From Cercophora sp. LCS_1 (Eukaryota > Ascomycota > Sordariomycetes > Sordariales > Lasiosphaeriaceae), in NCBI GenBank assembly GCA_036250225.1, contig JAPZLL010000077.1, forward strand, positions 1-64,000: a DNA stretch of 64,000 bases, given 5' to 3'. The notes below the pieces were generated by a model, which did no database searches, was not told the DNA's origin, and saw only the letters and a program-made list of their open reading frames with translations. Every line of letters begins with the position of its first letter. Positions within the stretch are counted from its first letter, which is position 1. The position numbers and the translations under genes were made by a program. This document shows positions 9,402 to 20,800 of this stretch, piece by piece.

Positions 9402-11032
9402 ATGCTGTCGGTCCTGCAATACCGAAACATCGGCAAGGACGTTGCACGGCATGTCTCAGCGGGTGTAGACGGCCAAGCCATCGCCAAGGGTTCCATCGAT
9501 AAGGAGCCAACAATACGTCGGTCGACAGCAGCAGGCCAAAACGAAAGCAAGGAGAAGCAAGATGACGACCGCATCCTGGTACAACTCGAAAATGAGGAGA
9601 AAGATCCGCTCAACCCCAAGAACTGGTCCCTATTATCCCGGTCAAAAAACATCACCGTCCTCTCCCTGCTGATCTTCGTACAGGCGTGGGCAGGCGGTGC
9701 CGAGTCCATGGCCAACACCAAGGCCAGTGCCCAGTTTGGCGTCAGCAAAACAGCCGAAAATCTTTCGACGGCGATGTATCTCTTTGGAATCGGCTCCGGC
9801 GCCCTCGTCACCGGTCCGGTCTCGGAGACGGTCGGACGGAATCCGACCTATCTGGTGTCGACGTTTTTCTTCCTCTTCTTCGTCTTGGGTTCCGCCATGG
9901 CGCCGAACTTCGCTGCCCACATCGTCTGTCGCTATTTTGTTGGGCTTGCCTCTAGCGCAACCCTTTCGATCAATGGCGGGAGTGTGAGGGACCAGTTCCG
10001 GCCGGTCAAGCGATCTTGGGTGTTCCCTCTTATTGCTTGGGCGAACGTCACTGGTGAGACACCCCTTCTCTTTTTACGAGTTTACGCCAGATGATGCTGA
10101 CTGCATGTGCACTCTCAGCTCCCGTTCTCGCACCCATAGCTGGTGGCTGGATAGCTGCTCACCCCCGGCTGCACTGGCAGTGGGTGGACTGGATCAACCT
10201 GATCATGGGCGGGGCAGTATGGCTGTTGGCGGTCTTCACTCTGCCAGAGACATATCTTCCGCTCCTCCTCGAATGGAAGGCAAAACACCTCCGCCGCATC
10301 ACCGGGGATGGCCGATATGTCTCTCAGCATGCCTCTGGAGGGTCGTTTGCGTCACGACTCAAGAAAAATCTTCCCCTCACAGCCGAATTCTTTGTCACGG
10401 AACCGGTTGTCGGTGTGCTGGGCGGTTACCTCGTACTTCTCTACGTGCTTCTGTTCTCCTTCCTCTCCGGTTTTGATTACATCTTCAAAGAAACATACGA
10501 CCTACCGGTCGGCCTCGCGGGGTCCTGCTTTGGCGCCATTGCCGCTGGCACCACCTCTATCACGCTCTTCGCCCCTGTCTTCTTCAGTTGGACGCGGCGC
10601 AAGACCGAGTACATCCAGGGGGCTTCCGTCCAGCCAGAATTTCGGCTGTGGCCGGGTATCGTTGCTGCGCCGCTTCTACCGATCGCGTTGTTCTGGCTTG
10701 GGTGGACAAACTATCGCAGCGTCTCCATTTGGTCAGGCCTCGCAGCTTGCTTTGTCTTTGGTGTGGTCTTGGTTTCGATCTACATCAGCAGCTACGAGTA
10801 CATTATCGACAGCTATGGCGACCATGCGGCAACCGCCCTCTCGAGCATAACATTTGTGAGGTATATAGTGGCGGGCGGGATGGTGATGGCGGCGCGGCCG
10901 ATGTATGAGGGTATTGGAGTGCACTGGACCATGACTTGGTTGGGGTGCTGTGCTGCCATCTTGGCCCCCGCCCCATTGCTCTTCAGGCTGTACGGGAAGA
11001 AGTTGAGGGAGATAAGCAAGTATGCGAAGTAG
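9402..11032 (+). CDS. MFS transporter, fungal drug/polyamine-type exporter
   Basis: Two exons, 9402-10053 and 10119-11032, give 521 residues. The 65-nt intron has donor GTGAGA and acceptor CTCAG in phase 1, joining NVT to APVLAP. The cytoplasmic N-terminal tail ends in DPLNPKNWS, a hallmark of fungal Tpo1/FLR1-type proton antiporters. Twelve hydrophobic segments follow, with a motif-A-like ETVGRNPTY loop after helix 2 to 3 and a long central loop at about 250-290 (LEWKAKHLRRITGDGRY). The family exports polyamines, azoles and other small toxic molecules across the plasma membrane. The substrate cannot be predicted. The gene lies tail-to-tail with the phosphotransferase gene, separated by 172 bases. 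Confidence 0.9.
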
Positions 11033-11204
11033 TTATACAACAGGGACAAGACAACTCCCTCATCCTCAAAAGATGCTCATATGCCTCCCCCTACTTGAAA
11101 ACCAAAAATCGACCGACACTCAATCCTCTCAGTCTGCTCCTGCTTTTGCTTGAATCAAGAATTTTCGTACCCGGAAACCCATAGTTGATTCACTGTGGGG
11201 GCTG

Positions 11205-12104
11205 TCAGCTTAAAAGCTCGTCTTGCAGCCTTCGATACAATTCCCTGACACGCAATGTCCACCTCGCAGCAAGCTGTTCATCCGGCACCTCAGAAATAAA
11301 CACCAAAGCAAGCATGACAGCAGCATCCAGCCTCAGACACAGCTCCTCGGCCCTCGACACATGCGTCAGGGACTTGAGTGCTGCGTAGCCCGCAAGAAAC
11401 TCGGGCCCCGGATCCAACAGCTCCAGCACTCGAAAGATGTCCACCGCCGCTGGGCCGACAAGAGCGTTAGAAAAGTCAACCACTCCGACGATCTCTCCCG
11501 CTTTCGTCCTCAGATTCGCTGGTCTCCAGTCCATACGAAGAAGAGACCAAGGGGATCGCTTCAGGTCCGCGACAGCCGACTTGAGCATATCCTCCGAGAG
11601 TGTATCTGGCAGTTCCGAGTCGTATTTTCGAAGCTCAGCCAATCGATGCGTGATGCGTCGCGGAAGGACAGTGAGTACGTCCATCCCCTCGCACGCAACC
11701 GTCGTGAATCCAGCTGGCAGCTGAACGAGGTGGAGTTGTGCAAGGCCACGACCGAGGGTGTGCGGAGAGGGAGTTGAGCCGTCACTTTCGATGTACTCAC
11801 TCATCATGGCGTATTTGCCATTGACTTCAAGAAGCTCATAGGGTTCCGGTACAGGAACTGCAGACGGCTTGACAAAGGCGTAGATGGTCAACTCCTGCTG
11901 GAGGAGGTGTTTTGCGTCCAGATGCGGGTCGTTGACGTTGCTGAAAATGGTGGCTTTGGGGATGCGGAGGGCGATGTCGGGGTTGTCGGGGAGAGAATGG
12001 CGGGGGGATGTAGCGCGGTAGACGGCGAATTCTAGGCCGTCGCCGGCGAGGCGGAGGTCGGTCAGACCGGCGGTTAGGGCGAAAGGGGTTGTGTCGTCGG
12101 TCAT
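11205..12104 (-). CDS. APH-family phosphotransferase (kinase-like)
   Basis: One exon of 299 residues. The fold is indicated by the catalytic region LLRMDWRPANLRTKAGE (the aminoglycoside-phosphotransferase HxDxxxxN loop, here with Met-Asp in place of His-Asp) followed by GVVDFSNALVGPAAVDIFRV, which supplies the metal-binding Asp. Upstream, ALRIPKATIF probably holds the ATP-binding lysine. Fungal members phosphorylate small molecules of mostly unknown identity. Replacement of the usual His before the catalytic Asp is seen in some active relatives, so loss of activity is not assumed. The gene is convergent with the MFS transporter. A shared role in small-molecule tolerance is possible but unproven. 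Confidence 0.8.
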   Translation of the reverse strand: MTDDTTPFALTAGLTDLRLAGDGLEFAVYRATSPRHSLPDNPDIALRIPKATIFSNVNDPHLDAKHLLQQELTIYAFVKPSAVPVPEPYELLEVNGKYAMMSEYIESDGSTPSPHTLGRGLAQLHLVQLPAGFTTVACEGMDVLTVLPRRITHRLAELRKYDSELPDTLSEDMLKSAVADLKRSPWSLLRMDWRPANLRTKAGEIVGVVDFSNALVGPAAVDIFRVLELLDPGPEFLAGYAALKSLTHVSRAEELCLRLDAAVMLALVFISEVPDEQLAARWTLRVRELYRRLQDELLS

Positions 12105-13406
12105 TGTGGGGTTGATGTTGTTCCGGCCTCTAAGCCGGAACCGGAACCCCTTTCATTCTGACAGGTGCTTAACTACCTACCACCGAGCACCTCCTTACTA
12201 ATCGCCACAGTATAGGGCACGGTGTCGACATCGTGGCCGCCATTTGCAGCCCGGCGTAAGCGTCAAGACATAATGAGTTCGAGACGAGGCGCGGGCTGAA
12301 GTGGAGTTTGGCTGCCCCCAGGAAATAAAGATTCTCCAGCCTTGAACCCTTGGGATGCCTTTAGAGCTAAGTGGAGCGCGTCAGACATGAATGCAGTTAC
12401 CAATCGTCAAGGCAATGAACGTTCCTTGCTTTTTAGTGCAGTGGTAGTGTGTGTCCGCTCCGAAGGGACTCCGTGTTCCAGCCACATATCCCACCCATCG
12501 CACCCAAGACTTGTCTATCCTTTACCGCGCGTATCTTAAGGTAATAAGTGGTTTGCAGCTTACCGAGGAATGGGGCTGGAAACGTTGGTCTTTGTGTGTG
12601 GCACCCCTTGTGCCAATCGTAAGCCAATCATAGGGTTTCGTCTTCAAACCTCAAGTTGAAGTCTCAGTCTCGGCGCACCGAGCACAATGGCTGCAAGGCA
12701 GTAAGGGCGTGGGGGTAAATCCAAATGCCCTCAAAAAATTCATTGGGGAAGGAGCATCAAAGACTTGGAGAGGCGGCTGGCCTTTTCTGGCCCGAGCTTA
12801 ATTCTAGGAATTGCCTTTTCCCACCGGAGTCGACGTGTTACGATTCTACGTGGGGCCCCCATCGTCAACCCCTTCAACCTCCCTGGCAACCGAGCCCGCA
12901 GAAGACCTCAGCTAAGGACCCATGAGCACGTTTGTATAAGACTACAAGTGGTCATGAATACCACTGGTGTTCAACAGAGAGAATCTTTTCTGGGTTTTCG
13001 GTCAACGCCGAGCCCGAGATCCACCGAGAACCGCCGAGAACCGCGAAGCCCGAGAGCTGGAACCCACCACAACGTCGGAGATGTCCAAATCCGAGAAACT
13101 CCGCGGAGACATGAGGGTCCTGATATGCAGTAACCCCTCTCCCCCGCGCCGCGCCGCGCCGAATGTGTAGCGATGTGCGTTGATGGCTGATACCGCAGAT
13201 CTCGGCACCCAATGTGGGTTTGTCGACGGCGCTGGGTGGTCTCAACGGTCGACTCTTATCACCCCATGGCCAATAATGACGCATAGACCCCACAGAGTTG
13301 CGGGGGTTGTTCCCCTCCTCGAGATTGGGCTATATTACGGGCCGTCCCGGTTTGCCGTCTTCGAAGGTTTACCAAGAACGTCTCAGCACGATTGTCAGAC
13401 TTCAAC
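12105..13406. other. Intergenic region, no gene recognised
   Basis: About 1.3 kb upstream of both the phosphotransferase (minus) and the phosphatase-like gene (plus), so it should contain both promoters. Open frames around 12765-13300 overlap in all frames on both strands and show no motif. CGAGAACCGCCGAGAACCGC at 13022-13041 is a short tandem word. Confidence 0.5.
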
Positions 13407-14839
13407 ATGTTCAAGGCCACAGCACTGGCCTCTCTGGGCCTTTTGGCCAGCACCGCCACGGCGGAAACAGTCCACGGCGCTGTTGTCTTTACCCGCCATG
13501 GCGACCGTGAGTTCCCCTGACCGTGGTTTGAGCATTCGCTAAATACTCCCCAGGCACCACCAAGCACTACGGCAACCAGCAGCTGACAAGCCTTGGTGCC
13601 CACCAAAACCTCCAAGTCGGGAGTGACTACCGCGCCCGCTACATCTCGGCGTCCTCCAGCCACCGCATCCAAGGCATCTCGGAAACAGCCTACGATCCTG
13701 CCCAGATCTACGCCACGGCGCCGAACCAACCCATTCTCCTCTCCACCGCAACCTCGTTCCTCCAAGGTCTCTACCCGCCCCTGGTCGACCTCAACCCAAC
13801 CATCGCAACCTCCACCCTCGGCAACGGCACCAACGTGACCGCCCCTCTCAACGGCTACCAATACGTCCCGCTGAGCAGCGTCCCCACCAACTCCCCCTCC
13901 ACCATCTGGCTCAAGGGCGACGACCTCTGCCCAGCCTACACCGCCTCAGCCAAAGGTTACTTCTCCTCGTCCGAATACCTCTCCACCCTCTCCACCACCC
14001 GCGCATTCTACCAATCCCTCCACCCCATCCTCCAGTCTTTCTACCCCACACCCGAATCCCTCTCGTTTGAAGACGCCTACGACATCTTCGACCTCATCAA
14101 CGTCGCCCAAATCCACAACTCGTCCTCCATCGTGTCCGACGAAACCCTCTTCCAGCTCCGCACGCTGGCCGATAAGGCCGAATTCGACCAGAATTTCAAC
14201 GCCTCGCAGCCAGCGAGGGCCATCGGTGGCGCCACCCTGGCGGGCGGGGTTCTGAACCAGCTCAACAAGACTGTCTCGTCCAAGGGGAAGCTCAAGTTTA
14301 GCCTGTTGGCGGGGAGCTATGATACCTTTTTGGCCTTTTTCGGGTTGGCTGGGTTGACCGAGGTGAATCAGGATTTTGAGGCTTTGCCGGCGTATGCGTC
14401 GACGATGGCGTTTGAGCTGTTTAGCGACACTGCCGAGTTCCCAACGGAGGAGAAGTTGAACGTCAGGTTCCTGTTCAGGAATGGCACCGAGGGCGCCTTG
14501 AAGCCTTGGCCGTTGTTTGGGATGGGGAAGGAGGAGTTGTCCTGGAAGGAGTTCGTGGCGGGGATGAAGGGAGTCGCTGTGACGAGTGCCGAGAAGTGGT
14601 GCGGTGTTTGTGGGAGCGAGGCTGATTTTTGCGGGGTTTACGACAACGAGGTGGAAGTCCAGGAAAAGAAGGGAATGTCGAACGCTGTTGCGGGGGTAAT
14701 TGGAGCGATGGTCACGCTGGGGGTTGTTGCGGTTTTGGCGGCGGTTGGGTTCTTTGTGATGAAGAAGAGAGGAAAGTCGATGTCGAGGGTGAAGAGCCTC
14801 GACGAGAAGACGAGTTTGGATAGTGGGAGTAAGGTGTAG
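13407..14839 (+). CDS. Membrane-anchored histidine-phosphatase-like protein
   Basis: Two exons, 13407-13506 and 13554-14839, give 461 residues. The 47-nt intron (GTGAGT, branch CGCTAAAT, acceptor CCAG) splits an Arg codon in the active-site motif. Residues 1-19 form a signal peptide. The spliced motif FTRHGDRTTK at about 28-37 is the phosphohistidine site of histidine acid phosphatases. In the second half, where active enzymes have a His-Asp pair, this protein reads LLAGSYDTFLAFFGL, so the proton-donor histidine is not visible. Near the C-terminus a 24-residue hydrophobic helix (about 412-435) is followed by KKRGKS, indicating a type I membrane protein with a short cytosolic tail. Cysteines in WCGVCGS and FCGVY lie just before the helix. 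It may be a plasma-membrane protein with altered or no phosphatase activity. The family is widespread in fungi. Confidence 0.85.
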
Positions 14840-15036
14840 GTCGGACTGGATCACCGTTGGATCGAGAATGGAGTTGGAGTTTGGAGCTAGAATCTGGGCA
14901 ACTTACCTCCAGGGCTCAATGAGGGCGGCCTGTTCGGACCACATCATGTTATCTTTCATATTAATACAAGGACATACAATACGGTTCGGAATTGAAATGA
15001 CATATAGACTAAGGTTAAGGTACTAAGGTGTGTTTA

Positions 15037-15051
15037 CCCCCCCCCCCCCCC
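15037..15051 (+). repeat. Poly-C tract of 15
   Basis: Fifteen consecutive C bases between the phosphatase-like gene and the protease fragment. Its length is likely to be unstable. Confidence 0.9.
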
Positions 15052-15253
15052 AGCGCCCACAACCACGAAGTGACTCAACCCCGAGTCTACCTAGCAACGG
15101 TTGGCAACGGCTCATCAGCGATGGCTCTTCGCAATGCTTGGTTACAGCACATCACGAGATCTTCTTTCCGAGCTTAATACCGGTCCTCGCCGCCCTCTGC
15201 AACTGCCTCGGGTTTGGCTTCTTAGACGTCATTTTTTCAGCTTTTCGGTGGCT

Positions 15254-15978
15254 AGATCTGCGACATCCTCAACGACCTGCACATTGTTATAACCTTGATC
15301 CGACAACTTCTCATCAAGCCATCTCGTGACTGTGTCCAATGGGTCACCAGCATCGCGTTGTTCAAGCTGGGCTTCTCCAGAGATTTCGACAAGAACCCCC
15401 TCACTGTCTATATTTCGGTGGACTATGAATCTGAGGAAGGTAAATGGCCCGCTATCGTGGGCGAAATTCAGCAGCTTCTCAATCGGTATCCGCATAATCT
15501 CCACCTTCATCTGGAGCACAACACCTCCGGCGAGTCCTATCCGGAGTTTCACTCGGTCAACAGGCCAATGACCGCTGAACAGAAGGCGATCAAGACTAAT
15601 CTTGGTTTTGATCCCGATCGGAAGTACAACAAACTGGTGGGGCTTGGGGACGACATCAGACCGGAGTGTTGCATCAGCCTCGGCGGTTCTGCCTCTGCCG
15701 ACCAGCTTCGGGTCCCTGGTGTTGGAACTTTGGGGTGCTGGATTGAAATCAAGACTACCGGGCAACCCCAATGGACGAAGTACGCCTTGACAAACTACCA
15801 TGTAGTCCGCCCGGCTTTTGATGGCTTCCAGGTCCGCACGAACGATAAAAACGAGACGATCCCCGCCACGCCTGTCAAAGACTCAGACCTCTGGGAGGTT
15901 GATCTTAAGGGGGTAGGCCCGGACTTCAATTCGAAGAAGGCGGACATCGAGCACCCTGGCGAATATCCTCAGCGCTAG
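15254..15978 (+). pseudogene. Fragment of a trypsin-like serine protease gene
   Basis: The open frame has no usable ATG before the domain. It may be reached through a splice acceptor at GGCTAG (about 15250-15255). It encodes TVYISVDYESEEG, then a linker, then IRPECCISLGG, GTLGCWIEI and WTKYALTNYHVVRPAF. The latter is the catalytic His motif (TNYHVV) of fungal trypsin-like peptidases. The frame ends at 15978, shortly after, without the Asp and Ser blocks (GDSG), so at least half of the protease is absent. The 3' end overlaps the last 53 bases of a minus-strand gene. Either the gene was truncated by a rearrangement whose breakpoint is near 15926-15978, or missed exons lie downstream, where none was found. 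Confidence 0.6.
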
Positions 15979-16396
15979 CCCCAGCAGAGGTGGACTCCGC
16001 GACTAGAGCTTGGATCGTGTCCTTTAGGTTAGCATCCTTTGTGGCGCCCTCGACGTTGGTGTCCATCACATCCCTATTCTCCCTAATAGCCTCCCCGACG
16101 ATCTTCACGGACACGTCGTCTGCGATAGGCTCGAACTCGGGGACAAGCTCCTGGATTACCCCAAGAACTTCGGACTGCTCCCGCGGAGAGAGGTCGATGA
16201 ACGGCTTCTCTTTCACGTACTGCAGCATGGTCTGAGTCCACTAATGCGGGCGGTCAGAATAAATTGCAGCAGAGAAAGCGGAATTCCTTACATGGCGAAC
16301 TGCAGGCTGGAGGTTCTTCGGCGCTGAGATGCGGACGCTAGCTCTATTGTCGCTTTCCATCTTGGCGGTGTTGTTGTTGGTTGGGGAATTGCCCAT
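15926..16396 (-). CDS. Small acidic helical protein, unknown function
   Basis: Two exons, complement of 16292-16396 and 15926-16240, give 139 residues. The 51-nt intron has donor GTAAGG and acceptor CATTAG in phase 0. The N-terminus MGNSPTNNNTAK is Asn/Thr rich. The rest (LSPREQSEVLGVIQELVPE, then a run of Glu/Asp/Ala-rich sequence) is predicted to be helical and acidic. No family was recognised. The last 53 bases overlap the protease fragment on the other strand, so the true C-terminus may have been replaced by the same rearrangement. It is supported by clean splicing and amino-acid composition, not by homology. Confidence 0.55.
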
Positions 16397-16810
16397 GTTT
16401 GGTTGTTGGTTTGTTCAGATGATAGGTAGGTTAAGTTGCTCGCTAAAGCTGGTGTCGAGGATGATTCTGGCTGAGCCTCAAAGTTTGGAAAAAATAGGTT
16501 TGTGCAACAACCTGGAAACGCGGGGTAACTGGGAGTCAAAAGCGGCCCTCTGCGGGTTCTCAAAGCGGCTCAAAATCATTGAGGAAGAGTGGGATAGGTA
16601 ATTTACTTCCAGTAACCAGGGCGGTAACTCGGGCTGCGCCAGAGAGCATTTAGATATAACCCGTGCACTTGATCAGGTAACGACGATATGGAAATCAGCA
16701 GCAATGATCGTTGGGATTCAGCAACTTAGCTACCTAAAGTAGATAGCAAACCCTTCCTTGCCCGTGATCCCATCCTCTGTCCCCAGCCACCAACTCCCAA
16801 AGTACCGAGA

Positions 16811-17079
16811 TTACTCGGTCTTGTTTTTCTTGCTTGTGCGGGTGGGTGACTTGTCCGAGTCGTAATAACGACGGCGCTTAGATGAACCGTCTCCCGAATA
16901 ACCGGAACCTGAACCAGCAGAGTTAGCGATTAATGTCAAAAATACGTAGACAAGGCCTGCTTCTCACCGGAGCTGCCCGAGCTGTACAATGGTTGGTCTT
17001 GTTGCAGTGACAGACAGCGCACTACACAAAAGGGGAACTGCCCTGATAGCCCCAGGAGTTCCACAGCCGGGCCTCTCAT
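16811..17079 (-). CDS. Possible small gene or tail of a gene, Ser/Lys-rich C-terminus
   Basis: Splicing 16968-17079 to 16811-16908 across a 59-nt intron (GTGAGA donor, CGCTAAC branch, TTCAG acceptor) joins QPLYSSGSSG to SGYSGDGSSKRRRYYDSDKS and ends KKNKTE. The intron signals are good. The tail is low-complexity and basic (RRR, KK), suggesting a nuclear or disordered protein. The upstream boundary is weak: the ATG at 17079 follows other in-frame codons, and an additional 5' exon is possible. No homology was recognised. Confidence 0.35.
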
Positions 17080-17891
17080 TTGCTGCTGGGCATGGCACCG
17101 AGCATCATTCCTTTCCACTGTACTGGCCGGCAACCCTTGACCTCGGCTCCAGCAAGCAGCCAGTCAAAGACACGCCCAAACCCAGCCCAGACCCAAACTA
17201 GAAGCACAACAAAGGCGCGGGGTTGTGTGCGAGCGGGCGCAGTGCTACATAAGCGGCTTATACAAGACACCAGCCCAATCGACGGCGGGGAGCGTCGTAG
17301 CGGAGCCAGCAGCCATAGCCAACAACAATGTCTTGATCCACGAGAGACTGAGGGACACCATGTTCCAGACTTGAACGTGCGCAGTCCATGGACGTAAGTG
17401 CATTTGAATAGTTTTGCTGTAGAATGCAAGGACCCTTTTGTTTTGTCCATGGTATCATGGATGGCGAACCGTGGATGACAGATGCGGAACCTGAACAGTT
17501 TGATGTGATATAGCACAAGAATACTAGTAACGAACGATTCGTTACCATTTCACGTCAAAAATGTGTGATAATACAGTTACCAACTCGGGAAATATGGTAT
17601 TAATAGCGGGTTAGCCGTTTGCGTGGGTTGTGATTCTGGTGATAAGTTTTTCATTTTTCATTGGCTCGGTGTTGCTTGGCTTCAAGTTCAAAAATGCTGA
17701 CCGACGCGGGGGAACACGTCGGTGTCGTTCGCAGAAGAAACGCAGACAGCCTGCAGTCCACGTGAGTGGCTTGCTGGGGTGCCTTGCGTTCTTCCCCTCC
17801 TTCTGTTTCTTTAAAGAGGAGGAGCCTTGCTCCTGCCTTCGATCCCTCCTTTGCCCCTGCTACCTTCCATCACAGGCAGAAAGACCACGCC
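17080..17891. other. Intergenic region upstream of the caspase-like gene
   Basis: No gene recognised. A pyrimidine-rich stretch at about 17790-17880 immediately precedes the ATG of the next gene and could be its leader or promoter. Confidence 0.45.
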
Positions 17892-20800
17892 ATGTTTTCA
17901 TCGAGATTCAAAGATTTGCTCGCATTTCCATCGAGTAAAAGGTTTGAGGGGAATGCTCCCTCACACGATACAACTTTTGCCGGCTACCATGTCACCCAGC
18001 CAAGCTTCCTTCGACAGCTTGATCTAGCAGTCCGGGGCGCATGGCCCACGCGCCACCAATCCAAATACCTCGACGTCATGGTTCTTCTGATGAGCTGGGA
18101 GAGCGATGATCTAGGGGTCGAAAAGGAAGTCCAGGAACTAAAGTCCGTTTTCTCGACGCTCTATCGGTTCGATGTCAAGGTTTTGCGCATTCCAGACAAG
18201 GACCCTGCCATCTGGGCAACCAAGAAGGTTATCCATTATCTGCAGAGCGCCAACCATCCAGACAAGCTCATCATTCTGTACTATGCAGGCCGTGAGTGCC
18301 TCCCACTCCCGATGGTCCCACCGCCCACTCTATGCTCAGAGTTTGGCCTAACTGATGTCCAGATGGAATGCGAAACACAATGAATCCGGCTGGCCTGCCA
18401 ATCTGGGTTGCAAAGTATGTTCTTGCTACTATCCTTGCTCTGAAGACACGACGTTGATTCAGGTTCCCAGTCGAGGCAAAAACTCGCCACGGTTCGACTC
18501 GAGTTGCGTGCAACTCCAATTATGCCAAGTCACCGAGAGCTCGCCGGACGTCCTTCTGCTCTACGACTGTTGTCACCCCGCTAACGGCCACGGAACCATC
18601 GAGTCTGGCAGAGCTGTCGTCGAGTTGCTTGCGGCATGCGGTTTCGAGTCAATTGCGAACGAAGTCGGGGCATCGTCTTTCTCGCACTCCCTCGCTCGAG
18701 AGCTGGCGAAAGCGTCGGAAAGCGGCAGGCCCATTTCCGTTCCAGAGCTGCACCGCCGTCAGCTGAGTCGACACCAGAACTTGGAGGCAGATCCCAAGTT
18801 TGTCAGGGGAAATTCGGGCGAGAGCGAGATTTGCCGTGATCGAGATGGATATCTCGTGTACGAAGAACCCGTGTGTCGAACACCGATCCACTGTCAGCTG
18901 TCGCAAAACCAGCCTCCACGAGCCATTGTGCTTTCCCCACTACCAGAGACGTCTAGTAGCAACCAGCCCTTCATCCAACTGAACACCGATTGCAACACAG
19001 ACTCGAAAGAAGCTCTTGTACATGCCCTACTAAGGGTCAGTTTGGTTGAGGACGCTTTTGACGAAACAGCCTTCAAGGACTGGCTGTGCAGCGCCCCCGA
19101 AGGTGCACGAAAGATCGGGGTCATTGGCGCCCTGGCCAGCTTTTCTACAATGCTCCTTATCCAGGTGCCTGTCGAGGTCTGGGACTTGCTTCCAGCCTCG
19201 CCAGCAATTGCATTTCTAGGTTATGTGCGAGAGGAGGCAACCCCAAACAAGAACGTGAGTAGCTGCGAGGCTCAGTCTGAAGGATCGAGAACGAACCCCC
19301 GACAAAAGCAACATTCAGACGGCGAAGAGGCCAAAATCTTGCCGACGGACGGACAAATCATTGGCGGCAAAGAAGAGGAACAAGATTCTAGCCGCCGGGT
19401 TGCATCGTCGAAAGGGAAGGGAAAATCAGTAAGCTTCGACTTTCAAAACGACAACGAAAAACTACTTGCTTCTCTTCTTGACGACGTCGATAAAGCCTTA
19501 CCACGAATATTTCAACGCGTGCGTCTCAAGGCCCTAGCCACGGGCACGCGAAGAAGTGACTGGATCCTTCAAGAGGTTCTACAGGAACTTGACATCAGCT
19601 CCGAGCTTCAAAGTACCGAGGTGCGTTGTTCAACCCGCAAGGGCTCTCATATCGCTAACCGTGGCTTGCCAGACCCGATCATTTGTTGAGCGCTATGTCA
19701 GTGCCAGAGACTTGATGGAAGTCGATAATCCGGTCCTCGACATTTCTCGTCGATTCAACCCCCTGGCCGTCTGGCGCGACTTTGATGCAGTCAATTATGC
19801 CACATCAGACATCTCGGATTCACGCCAAAGCGCCCAGTCTCATTCAATCTTTAGCGAAACCCCAACTCTCGATACCACTGCAACCCAAGGTAAGCGTCAC
19901 GCGGCATCAGCACTACAATTGAGAGTTCCTAACTTTGTCGGAATAGACCAAGAAGACAATATTGAGCTAGCACCTACAAGCGTTGACCATACTTCCCTTA
20001 TCAGCGAGTTCCCCTTGGATGCGTTGGCCGAGGAATTCCATTGTGGGCCACGTTCACATAACTCACACACAAACAACTCACAACCGCAGCACAATCAAGA
20101 TGACTATCCCTCTGGCCACGCACCAATCGAGTTTCTTCTGGACTCTTATTCAAGTCTCCAAGGAACATACGAAAGGCGTCATAAAAAGATCCGGGAGTCC
20201 AAAAGTAGACATGACACATCCAGCAGGGGCGATTCGTTCTTCTCACCCATTGATCAAACGCGCTCTAACCAAGATCACGATCCATCTCACAAGCAAGACT
20301 ACCGCTCATTCTCCGAAGAGGGCCAAAGCCCTAATGAGGAAGACGGGTACATTCCAGGGGAACCAAGCGCTTCAACCGTGGAAGAAAACCCCTATTACGG
20401 GACAGAACAGCCCGCCAATCTCCAGAATGTGGAGAAAGGGGCAATTTGGGATGTGCTGGACACAAGCAAGTTCTTCGGGCATAAAAATCTCCACTCAGAG
20501 TTCTAACAAGTCTAGGATACGTGGTCGAGAGTTCCGACAGGTTTGCACCGGGAGAGGTCAACACCCCTCTCTCGAACCTCTTTTTCAGTTGGTTCAGCGG
20601 GAGGCTAACAACGCACTCATATCTAGATATTCAAGGTCCTATGGTCGGAGCCCACCAAATCGAAGGTAACCGAGACTTTGAGTGATACCGAAACCCGTGA
20701 GAGCAACGGGGCAAAGTTTTACGTGGGAGTTGGACGCTTCATCGTTATCGCTAATGATGAGGGCAATTGCACATGCGTGTAAGTCAAAGCGTTTTCGGGT

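Noticed and set aside
13259..13861. Minus-strand frame of 200 codons over the phosphatase gene
   Set aside because: Antisense to exon sequence with signal peptide and RHGDR motif; composition is Gly/Val/Arg-rich and without domain.
15229..15801. Minus-strand frame of 190 codons opposite the protease fragment
   Set aside because: Its end (DEKLSDQGYNNVQVVEDVAD) looks protein-like, but the plus strand carries the specific TNYHVV protease motif over the same bases, so this is taken as antisense.
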